A stretch of 7,308 bases of DNA, from positions 1 to 7,308 of the forward strand of contig CAJKSP010000074.1 of the NCBI GenBank assembly GCA_905202595.1, written 5' to 3'. How positions within the stretch are numbered: position 1 is the first letter of the stretch; each line of letters starts with the position of its first letter. Positions 1 through 4,571 of the stretch are shown one piece after another. Source of the stretch: an uncultured Sutterella sp. (GTDB taxonomy: Bacteria; Pseudomonadota; Gammaproteobacteria; Burkholderiales; Burkholderiaceae_F). The notes under the pieces were generated by a model that had not been told where the DNA came from, searched no databases, and saw nothing but the letters and a program-made list of their open reading frames with translations. The position numbers and the translations under genes were made by a program.

Positions 1-53
1 CCGCCGACACGCGGATTTTCAATCCGCTGCTCTACCGACTGAGCTACCTAGCC
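1..53 (-). tRNA. tRNA-Phe (GAA), second copy of a tandem pair, cut by the window edge
   Basis: The 53 bases are identical to bases 129-181, the 5' part of the complete tRNA-Phe at 106-181. They contain the acceptor 5' strand, the D arm, the whole anticodon arm (stem GCGGA/TCCGC, loop TTGAAAA, anticodon GAA) and the start of the T arm. The 3' end, including the CCA, lies left of the window. The gene follows the complete copy in the direction of transcription after a 52-nt spacer and has no promoter of its own that I can see. It is therefore probably co-transcribed from the promoter at 221-249 and released by RNase processing. It decodes UUC/UUU. Confidence 0.95.
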
Positions 54-63
54 GCATTTCCAC

Positions 64-92
64 TGGCAGAATCTTCTCAAAAGTTTCTGCCA
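64..92 (-). repeat. Inverted repeat (hairpin) in the spacer between the two tRNA-Phe genes
   Basis: The arms TGGCAGAA (64-71) and TTCTGCCA (85-92) are perfect reverse complements. After a T/T mismatch, CTT (73-75) can pair with AAG (81-83) and leave a 5-nt loop. No U-rich tract follows it in the minus-strand direction of transcription, so a processing or stabilising stem between two tRNA precursors is more likely than a terminator. The pairing is seen in the sequence; its role is inferred. Confidence 0.55.
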
Positions 93-105
93 CGAAAAGC
101 ATAAG

Positions 106-181
106 TGGTGGCTAGGGACGGAATCGAACCGCCGACACGCGGATTTTCAATCCGCTGCTCTACCGACTGAGCTACCTAGCC
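106..181 (-). tRNA. tRNA-Phe (GAA), complete, first copy of the tandem pair
   Basis: The minus strand folds into a complete 76-nt cloverleaf. It has acceptor GGCTAGG/CCTAGCC, D stem GCTC/GAGC, anticodon stem GCGGA/TCCGC around loop TTGAAAA (anticodon GAA), and variable loop GTGTC. The T stem GGCGG/CCGTC has one G-U pair around TTCGATT, followed by discriminator A and an encoded CCA (106-108 on the plus strand). The D-arm, anticodon and variable-loop sequences match the usual bacterial tRNA-Phe pattern. The gene is the promoter-proximal member of a tandem pair, with the second copy 52 nt downstream. It lies divergently next to dsbC. Confidence 0.98.
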
Positions 182-188
182 GCCATGC

Positions 189-212
189 CTGTTCAGAACA
201 GTAACTGAACAG
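189..212 (-). repeat. Hairpin filling the 5' leader of the tRNA-Phe precursor
   Basis: CTGTTCAG (189-196) and CTGAACAG (205-212) are perfect 8-bp inverted arms around an 8-nt loop. A smaller nested palindrome, TGTTC-A-GAACA, lies at 190-200. If transcription starts near base 214, seven bases after the -10 element, almost the whole 33-nt leader before the mature tRNA 5' end folds into this stem. The dyad could also be a protein-binding site just downstream of the promoter. Pairing is seen; function is inferred. Confidence 0.5.
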
Positions 213-220
213 AAGACCGC

Positions 221-249
221 ATTATATGGATCGTCAGAGCGCTTTGCAA
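221..249 (-). promoter_or_regulatory. Sigma70-type promoter for the tandem tRNA-Phe genes
   Basis: On the minus strand a perfect TATAAT (-10; plus-strand bases 221-226) is preceded by exactly 17 bp and TTGCAA (-35; 244-249, 4 of 6 to consensus). The bases after the -10 read GCGGTC, a GC-rich discriminator of the kind associated with stringent control of stable-RNA promoters. An A-run (T-run at 267-272 on the plus strand) lies about 53-58 bp upstream of the predicted start, where a distal UP-element half would sit. The predicted start is near base 214. Confidence 0.8.
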
Positions 250-299
250 GGAAGCAGAGGCCGTCATTTTTTGTTTGGCTGAGTTTGGCGATAGAAATA

Positions 300-311
300 C
301 CGCAAATGCGG
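300..311. repeat. 12-bp dyad CCGCA-AA-TGCGG upstream of dsbC
   Basis: This perfect 5-bp inverted repeat with a 2-bp centre lies in the 216-base divergent gap (182-397) between the tRNA-Phe genes and dsbC. That gap otherwise holds the tRNA promoter and leader. It should also hold the dsbC promoter, for which I could not identify a convincing -35/-10 pair. TACACT at 341-346 is a weak -10 candidate. The dyad could be an operator half-site pair, but a repeat this short can occur by chance. Confidence 0.25.
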
Positions 312-384
312 GACTAAAGATCTGCAGGCTTGGTGCGCGATACACTGTCGTATTTGATGATCCACCTTTCTTCTCTCACCTCAT

Positions 385-390
385 AAGGGG
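385..390 (+). promoter_or_regulatory. Ribosome binding site that decides the dsbC start
   Basis: AAGGGG lies 7 nt before a GTG codon at 398 and 13 nt before an ATG at 404. The 7-nt spacing favours the GTG start. Choosing ATG would shorten the signal peptide by two residues and change nothing in the mature protein. Confidence 0.6.
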
Positions 391-397
391 GCTTTAA

Positions 398-1123
398 GTG
401 AAGATGAATCGCTGGGCGGCTGCGGCCGCTCTGACGGCGGCGCTTGCCGCATCAGCAGCCGCTCATGGGGCTGCAACGGAAGAGTCTGTGCGCGACAGCT
501 TGATGAAGAACACGGGGCTGCGCGCAGAAAGCGTGCGGCCGGCGCCCATTCCTGGACTCTGGGAAGTTTTCATTCAGGATCGTCTCTTTTATGTGGATGA
601 TTCCGTCGAGCATGTGCTTTCCGGCTCGATCATTGATGTGCTCTCGCAAAAGAATCTGACGCAGGAATCGCTTCGCCGCTATGCCCGAGACAATTGGAGC
701 AAATGGCCTTTCCAGGATGCCGTGAAGCAGGTCTTCGGCAAGGGCGAGCGGCAGGTGATCGTCTTCTCAGATGCCAATTGCGGCTATTGCCGAAAAATGG
801 AGCGCGTCTTTGAAGAGGCGGGCAATCTGACGGTCTACACGTTTATTGCGCCGATGATCCGCGGCGAGCAGAACAACCTAGAAATCGTCTGCTCGAAGGA
901 TCCCTCGCGAGCCTGGCATGACTGGATGGCGCGAGGCATTGCGCCGCAGCCGGCGCCTGAAGGCTGCGATGCGTCTGTGCTGCAGCGCAACCTTGCGCTG
1001 ACAGGCCGCCTCAACATCACTGGCGCACCGACGTTCTTCTTTCCTACGGGCGATCGCCTCACAGGCGCGGTGCCGGTGGAACAGTTCGAAGCGATTCTTG
1101 CCGAGCAGCGTCCGAAGAGCTAG
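398..1123 (+). CDS. dsbC: Periplasmic thiol:disulfide interchange protein DsbC (disulfide isomerase)
   Basis: The product is a 241-residue DsbC-type protein that shuffles wrong disulfide bonds in the periplasm and is kept reduced by DsbD. Residues 1 to about 24 form a signal peptide: two lysines and an arginine, then an alanine/leucine-rich core. Residues about 27-90 match the small N-terminal dimerisation domain, including the PAPIPG stretch (48-53). The thioredoxin-fold domain carries the active site CGYC (128-131), the same tetrapeptide as in E. coli DsbC, within a FSDANCGYC context. C165 and C190 match the second, structural disulfide of DsbC. P211 in TGAPT is the cis-proline. E. coli has Thr before this proline and this protein has Ala. 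Length is close to the 236 residues of the E. coli precursor. The gene stands alone, divergent from the tRNA genes and convergent with mltA. DsbG is a less likely alternative because of the CGYC motif and the second cysteine pair. Confidence 0.93.
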   Translation: MKMNRWAAAAALTAALAASAAAHGAATEESVRDSLMKNTGLRAESVRPAPIPGLWEVFIQDRLFYVDDSVEHVLSGSIIDVLSQKNLTQESLRRYARDNWSKWPFQDAVKQVFGKGERQVIVFSDANCGYCRKMERVFEEAGNLTVYTFIAPMIRGEQNNLEIVCSKDPSRAWHDWMARGIAPQPAPEGCDASVLQRNLALTGRLNITGAPTFFFPTGDRLTGAVPVEQFEAILAEQRPKS

Positions 1124-1138
1124 GCGAGCATCGGAATC

Positions 1139-1169
1139 AAAAAAGCGTCGGATCAGCCGGCGCTTTTTT
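1139..1169. terminator. Bidirectional intrinsic terminator between dsbC and mltA
   Basis: The stem GCGTCGG (1145-1151) pairs with CCGGCGC (1157-1163), with one U-G pair and a 5-nt loop. It is flanked by an A-run (1139-1144) and a T-run (1164-1170), so the transcript has a U-tract after the stem in either direction. It starts 15 nt after the dsbC stop and ends just 5 nt from the mltA stop codon, a standard shared terminator for convergent genes. Confidence 0.9.
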
Positions 1170-1174
1170 TCGCA

Positions 1175-2422
1175 TCAGGCATTCGGCTTTTTGGCTTGAG
1201 GCGCCGAAGCCGCAGGCTTGCTGCCAGGCCGAATGTCTTGCGGCGTGAATCCGTTCGGGATGAGCGCCCAGAGTGCCAGTTCGCTTTTTTGGCGGCCGGC
1301 GTCCTCTCCCGCTTCATCGCCGAATCCCCAGAAATAATCGAGTCGGATGAGCCCCTTGATGGCGCCGCCGGTATCCTGCGCGATCACCGGCCGCGTGAAG
1401 GCGAGAGCAGGCCGCGTCTGAGAGGCGCTTGCAATGAAGGGCGTGCCCAGCCGCCAGTGCTTGGGGTCGACGGCGACGCTTGCGCGCGGCGTGAGCGGGA
1501 CGCCTTGTGCGCCAATCGGGCCGAGCGAAGGATCGCCTGTGCGCTCTTCAAAAAAGATGAAGCTAGGGTTCTGTGCAAGCGCTTCCTTTACTCGGGAAGG
1601 ATTCTTCTTCGCCCAAGCGCGAATGCCTTGCATGGAAAGTTCATGGGGCTTGAGCGTGCTGTGCTTCACGAGCCAGTTTCCGATCGAGCGGTAGCGGTAG
1701 CCGTTCTGATCAGCAAAGCCCACGCGCATGAAGGTGCCGTCTGGCAGCAGAATGCGTCCGGAGCCTTGTATCTGCAGGAAGAAGGCGGCCACCGGATCAT
1801 CAACCCATGCGATGGCCCAGCGGGATAGGTCTCGCCGTTTCTGGATCTCTGCGCGCGTGTCGTAAGGCACAACTCGGCGGCCTTCCAGCTTGCCGCGAAG
1901 CCGCATGCCCTTGAGCGAGGGGTAAAGATCAGCCAGATCGATGATGAGAAGGTCATCCGGCACGCCGTAGATCGGATGCTGGAATGAGCCGATGCGGGTG
2001 CGACTTCCGTAAAGAAGAGGTTCGTAATATCCCGTCATGAGGCCTGAAGCGCTTCGAGCAACTTCTTCTCCGCCGTCGTACGTTGCCATGGCGACGCGCC
2101 AGGGCGTGAAGTTGGCTTCAAAGAACTCCTGCGCCTGTTCGGGAAGCGCAGCCTTTGCCCTTTCGCAGACGGCCTGCCACGGCTTCTCTTGCCCGATGCG
2201 TTCGCAGGAGCGCTGAAAGGCGGAGAGTGCCGGCGCCCAGGCTGTCGGTTCGCTAGCGGGAAGCGCCGAGAAGGTCTGCGCTTCAAAAATCGGCGCATTC
2301 GTGCGTTTCGACTGAGGCGCTGTGGGCGCAACGGGTGTCGTGCTGCAGGCGGCAAGGAGGAGTGCGGCAGCTGCAGCGGCGCCGAGCCGAAGCACTCGAG
2401 CGAAAGAAAAGAAGGTCATCAT
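1175..2422 (-). CDS. mltA: Membrane-bound lytic murein transglycosylase A (MltA), outer-membrane lipoprotein
   Basis: MltA cleaves the MurNAc-GlcNAc bond of peptidoglycan and leaves 1,6-anhydro-MurNAc ends, acting in wall turnover from the inner face of the outer membrane. From the chosen start (415 residues) there is an Arg-bearing N-region, an alanine/leucine core and the lipobox LAAC with lipidated C26. Serine follows the cysteine, which predicts outer-membrane sorting. A Thr/Pro/Ala linker comes next. The MltA domain includes TGYYEP (130-135) and LQIQGSG (216-222). The C-terminal 3D domain includes AQDTGGAIKG (348-357) and LDYFWGFG (361-368), with conserved aspartates D350 and D362. The tail after residue 400 is low-complexity. 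The frame stays open to an ATG at 2531-2533 (452 residues), but only the tandem ATGs at 2417-2422 put the signal peptide at the N-terminus. No Shine-Dalgarno is visible at either start, so the exact start is uncertain. The gene is divergent from rpe. Confidence 0.92.
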   Translation of the reverse strand: MMTFFSFARVLRLGAAAAAALLLAACSTTPVAPTAPQSKRTNAPIFEAQTFSALPASEPTAWAPALSAFQRSCERIGQEKPWQAVCERAKAALPEQAQEFFEANFTPWRVAMATYDGGEEVARSASGLMTGYYEPLLYGSRTRIGSFQHPIYGVPDDLLIIDLADLYPSLKGMRLRGKLEGRRVVPYDTRAEIQKRRDLSRWAIAWVDDPVAAFFLQIQGSGRILLPDGTFMRVGFADQNGYRYRSIGNWLVKHSTLKPHELSMQGIRAWAKKNPSRVKEALAQNPSFIFFEERTGDPSLGPIGAQGVPLTPRASVAVDPKHWRLGTPFIASASQTRPALAFTRPVIAQDTGGAIKGLIRLDYFWGFGDEAGEDAGRQKSELALWALIPNGFTPQDIRPGSKPAASAPQAKKPNA

Positions 2423-2499
2423 GACGGGGGAGGCAGAGTAACGCGCACGCGGCGCCCGACAGGAAGGTCTGCAGCGCGCTACAAAGTCTAGCGGCTTCG

Positions 2500-2527
2500 C
2501 CAGTCCTGCGGCGTTCGCCGCTATACT
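2500..2527 (+). promoter_or_regulatory. Probable promoter of the rpe-gph cluster
   Basis: TATACT (2522-2527) is 5 of 6 to the -10 consensus and would start transcription near base 2534, about 72 nt before rpe. No good -35 hexamer lies 16-18 bp upstream (the best windows read CCAGTC or GCCAGT at 2499-2505), so an activator may be needed or the call may be wrong. A perfect dyad, GCGGC-GTTC-GCCGC (2508-2521), fills the spacer and abuts the -10 element, where a bound protein could block or re-shape the promoter. The region 2423-2605 also has to hold the mltA promoter, for which I see no convincing elements. Confidence 0.4.
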
Positions 2528-2537
2528 GCCCATCCAT

Positions 2538-2567
2538 CCTGCCGAACGGCTTATCCGGTTCGGCAGG
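2538..2567 (+). promoter_or_regulatory. Strong hairpin in the rpe leader, possible attenuator
   Basis: CCTGCCGAAC (2538-2547) and GTTCGGCAGG (2558-2567) are perfect 10-bp inverted arms separated by 10 nt. If transcription begins near 2534, the stem sits at the extreme 5' end of the rpe mRNA. A short T-run (2574-2577) follows seven bases after the stem, too far away and too short for a good intrinsic terminator. A 5'-end stabilising stem or a weak attenuator are the two readings. It could also be transcribed in the mltA direction, where no U-tract follows. Confidence 0.5.
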
Positions 2568-2590
2568 TCGGTCTTTTGCTGCTGACAATG

Positions 2591-2596
2591 AGGGAG
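2591..2596 (+). promoter_or_regulatory. Ribosome binding site that decides the rpe start
   Basis: AGGGAG lies 9 nt before the ATG at 2606. The frame is open further upstream, with an ATG at 2588 and a TTG at 2576, but neither has a Shine-Dalgarno. Rpe homologues normally begin only a few residues before the IAPSILSADF motif, which also favours 2606. Confidence 0.65.
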
Positions 2597-2605
2597 CTGA
2601 GCATC

Positions 2606-3307
2606 ATGAGAACCTGCCGCATTGCGCCTTCAATTCTTTCGGCCGATTTCGCCCGTCTGGGCGAAGAGGTTCGAGATGTGCTTGAAGCGGGCGCCGACTG
2701 GATTCATTTCGACGTGATGGACAATCACTATGTGCCCAATCTTACGGTGGGGCCCCTGGTGCTGCAGGCCATTCGGCCCTATGCCAAGGCGCCGATCGAC
2801 GTGCATTTGATGATTGAGCCCGTTGACGGGCTCATTCCTGCCTTCATCAAAGCAGGTGCTGACATCATTACTTTTCATTGCGAAGCCTCCCGCCATATCG
2901 ACCGCACGCTGCAGATGATCCGCGACGGCGGTTGCAAGGCAGGGCTTGTCTTTAATCCGGCGACGCCGCTTTCCTACCTCGACTATGAGCTCGACCGCAT
3001 CGATGTCGTGTTGCTGATGAGCGTGAATCCGGGCTTCGGCGGACAGAGCTTCATTGAACCAGTGCTTGAAAAATGCCTTGCGGTTCGCGAGCGCCTGAAC
3101 CGCTATCAGGCAGAGACGGGCCGCGAGATTCTGCTCGAGGTCGACGGCGGCGTAAAGCCGGGCAACATTGCTCGCATCGCCCGAGCTGGCGCCGATACGT
3201 TTGTCGCCGGCTCGGCTGTTTTCGGTGCCAAGACCAAGGCGGGCTATGCTGAAGTGATCGGCTCGATGAAGGCGGCAGTCGCTGCGGCCTGGTCTCAGAA
3301 GGCATAA
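2606..3307 (+). CDS. rpe: Ribulose-phosphate 3-epimerase
   Basis: Rpe interconverts D-ribulose 5-phosphate and D-xylulose 5-phosphate in the pentose phosphate pathway as a soluble cytosolic TIM-barrel metalloenzyme. The 233-residue product (E. coli about 225) shows the full family signature. IAPSILSADF (6-15) carries the substrate-contacting serine S9. H34 and D36 lie in HFDVMDNHYVPN, and H67 in DVHLMIEP. The mobile loop MSVNPGFGGQSF is at 138-149. D180 lies in EVDGGVKPGN, and the phosphate-binding AGSAVFG is at 201-207. H34, D36, H67 and D180 are the expected metal ligands, with D36 and D180 as the acid/base pair. It is the first gene of the plus-strand cluster. gph begins 2 nt after its stop, so the two are almost certainly translated from one message. 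The Calvin-cycle paralogue CbbE is the same enzyme, and nothing here suggests a carbon-fixation context. Confidence 0.97.
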   Translation: MRTCRIAPSILSADFARLGEEVRDVLEAGADWIHFDVMDNHYVPNLTVGPLVLQAIRPYAKAPIDVHLMIEPVDGLIPAFIKAGADIITFHCEASRHIDRTLQMIRDGGCKAGLVFNPATPLSYLDYELDRIDVVLLMSVNPGFGGQSFIEPVLEKCLAVRERLNRYQAETGREILLEVDGGVKPGNIARIARAGADTFVAGSAVFGAKTKAGYAEVIGSMKAAVAAAWSQKA

Positions 3308-3309
3308 GC

Positions 3310-4026
3310 ATGACTCAGAGTGCTCATGCGGCTGTGCGCGCCGTCTGCTTCGATTTGGACGGCACGCTGATCAATTCTCTTCCTGAACTTTATGAAGGCG
3401 CGCGTCTTGCCGCCCTCGAGCTTGATCTGCCGGATCCTGGCGAAAAGCGCGTTGGGGACATGATCGGCGCAGGCGTTCGCGTTCTCGCCCAACGCCTTTG
3501 CCGATGGTGGCGTGAAGCGGCGCCTGAGGCGGATCCTGCGCGGATCGATCCCGAATCGGTTTTGAAGCTTCTTGTGGAAAAGTGGGAGTCGCTTGACGGC
3601 AGCCGCATCGCCGCCATTCCGGGCGCCTTTGAAGGCATTGCGGCACTGCATGCCGCAGGGTTTCGAACGGCGCTGGTGACGAATAAAGTCCGCACGCTGA
3701 CGCTTGAGCTTCTTGAAGCTCACGGCTGGACGCCTCTCTTTGATGCGGTGGTGACCGGCAGCGACTGCAATCGGCTTAAGCCCTATCCGGATCTGCTTGA
3801 GCTCGCGCTTGCAAAGCTCGGCGTTGCGCCGCGGGAGGCTGTGATGGTGGGCGACAGCCGCAATGACGCGCTTGCAGCCCAAGCGGCCGGCGTCAGAGCC
3901 TGCCTCGTAAAGTCTGGCTACAACGAAGGCGTGCCGCTTGCTGAGTGGGCGGCATCAGCGGGCTTCTCAGAGGTGTATTCGGATGCTGGGGCCGTCTGCC
4001 GCCATTTGCTGGAGGAGAAGCGATGA
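3310..4026 (+). CDS. gph: Phosphoglycolate phosphatase (HAD superfamily)
   Basis: Gph dephosphorylates 2-phosphoglycolate, formed for example when 3'-phosphoglycolate DNA ends are repaired, to glycolate. The 238-residue protein has all four HAD motifs. Motif I is FDLDGTL (14-20), with nucleophile D15 and acid/base D17. Motif II is T124 in ALVTNK. Motif III is K157 in RLKPYPD. Motif IV is GDSRNDALAA (181-190), with metal ligands D182 and D186. The alpha-helical C1 cap lies between motifs I and II. The Shine-Dalgarno AGAAGG (3297-3302) sits inside the end of rpe, 7 nt before the ATG. The stop overlaps the next start as ATGA at 4023-4026. The rpe-gph pairing is widespread in proteobacteria and supports the Gph call over a generic HAD phosphatase. 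Substrate specificity cannot be proved from sequence alone. Confidence 0.93.
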   Translation: MTQSAHAAVRAVCFDLDGTLINSLPELYEGARLAALELDLPDPGEKRVGDMIGAGVRVLAQRLCRWWREAAPEADPARIDPESVLKLLVEKWESLDGSRIAAIPGAFEGIAALHAAGFRTALVTNKVRTLTLELLEAHGWTPLFDAVVTGSDCNRLKPYPDLLELALAKLGVAPREAVMVGDSRNDALAAQAAGVRACLVKSGYNEGVPLAEWAASAGFSEVYSDAGAVCRHLLEEKR

Positions 4027-4475
4027 GAACTGCTGCATCGATTTTTGCTGTTGCTTCTGCGACGCTGCTGCTGGCTTCTGCTGTCCAGGCGGCCGCGCCA
4101 GCGAAGGATCCTACGGTTGAGGATGTCCGCGCCTGCTATGAGAAAGCGGGCGGGAAGGATCCGCAGGCTGTGCAGGACTGCCTCGAACTTGAACTCAAGG
4201 TTGTGCAGGCAGAGCATCGCGATGCGACGGAGCGCGTCGCGTCCATGGCAAAGGCGCTTGACAAGCCGACGGGCACGCGCACGCGGTGGAATGCGTTTAT
4301 TCAAGCAGGTCAGCGCTTTGATTCCTTTGTTCAGCGCGAATGCCATTTCGTGAGCCTGACGACGAAAGGCGGCAAGACAGAGCAGCGCAATGCCGAGCTT
4401 GCATGCCGCATCAATTACTACCGGCTGCGAGCAGACATTCTGGAAAATCGATTTCTGAGCGCCGTATCTCATTGA
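4023..4475 (+). CDS. Small secreted four-cysteine protein, LprI/DUF1311-like (putative lysozyme inhibitor family)
   Basis: The gene starts at the ATG that overlaps the gph stop (ATGA), with a strong GGAGGAG at 4011-4017 five nt upstream. It is therefore translationally coupled to gph. The 150-residue product has a clear signal peptide (MRT, hydrophobic core, VQA cleavage site near residue 23), so the mature protein is likely periplasmic or exported. The mature part is mostly charged and helical, with exactly four cysteines: C38, C53, C107 and C128. C-x14-C near the start (ending in QDCLELEL), a tryptophan at 89, C107 followed by a glycine-containing turn, and ELACRINYYRLRADIL near the end are the layout of the LprI N-terminal/DUF1311 family. 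Mycobacterial LprI inhibits lysozyme, but most family members are uncharacterised. Family membership is inferred by pattern and the function is tentative. A generic periplasmic protein of unknown function is the alternative. Confidence 0.7.
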   Translation: MRTAASIFAVASATLLLASAVQAAAPAKDPTVEDVRACYEKAGGKDPQAVQDCLELELKVVQAEHRDATERVASMAKALDKPTGTRTRWNAFIQAGQRFDSFVQRECHFVSLTTKGGKTEQRNAELACRINYYRLRADILENRFLSAVSH

Positions 4476-4476
4476 C

Positions 4477-4567
4477 GGCGCCCTTCCTCTCAATTAAGCA
4501 GCAGGCCCGCCAAGCCCGCATTTCTACAACGACAAGCAATGGGCGCCTCTTTTTCCTCAGGAGGCGC
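4477..4567 (+). promoter_or_regulatory. Leader of ung with the ribosome binding site inside a possible hairpin
   Basis: The ung Shine-Dalgarno AGGAGG (4559-4564) is 7 nt before the ATG at 4572 and decides that start over an in-frame ATG at 4539. GCGCCTC (4543-4549) can pair perfectly with GAGGCGC (4561-4567). A U-G and a U-A pair extend the helix to 9 bp (4543-4551 with 4559-4567) around a 7-nt loop and bury the whole Shine-Dalgarno. A competing arm, GGCGCCC (4477-4483), is complementary to GGGCGCC (4541-4547) and would free it. I see no clear promoter in the 96-nt gap. Pairings are seen; regulation is inferred. Confidence 0.4.
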
Positions 4568-4571
4568 GAGC

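Noticed and set aside
1..181. Repeated roughly 53-base unit at the left end as a possible CRISPR or other repeat array
   Set aside because: Both units fold as tRNA-Phe with anticodon GAA, and there are only two, so the repetition is tandem tRNA genes.
106..397. tRNA-Phe as an integration (att) site with an adjacent mobile element
   Set aside because: tRNA genes are common integration sites, but there is no integrase gene, no partial tRNA 3'-end repeat elsewhere in the window, and the next gene is the core gene dsbC.
1196..1828. 210-codon open frame on the plus strand, antisense to mltA
   Set aside because: It lies wholly inside mltA, which has a complete lipoprotein signal and MltA/3D motifs. 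Its translation is Arg-rich and lacks family features, as expected from the shadow frame of a GC-rich gene.
3295..3882. 195-codon open frame on the minus strand, antisense to gph
   Set aside because: gph has all four HAD motifs on the opposite strand. The antisense product is a basic, low-quality sequence with no recognisable domain and no promoter or Shine-Dalgarno.
3945..4022. N-terminal extension of the LprI-like gene into gph
   Set aside because: The upstream part of the frame overlaps the end of gph and would hide the signal peptide. The ATG at 4023 has GGAGGAG five nt upstream and starts a clean signal peptide.
3918..4493. 191-codon open frame on the minus strand across the gph/LprI-like junction
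   Set aside because: It spans two overlapping genes on the plus strand and encodes an Arg/Ser-rich sequence without motifs. It is a shadow frame.
4539..4571. ATG at 4539 as an alternative ung start, adding 11 residues
   Set aside because: No Shine-Dalgarno precedes it, while AGGAGG sits 7 nt before the ATG at 4572. The added residues are simply the translation of the ribosome binding site region.
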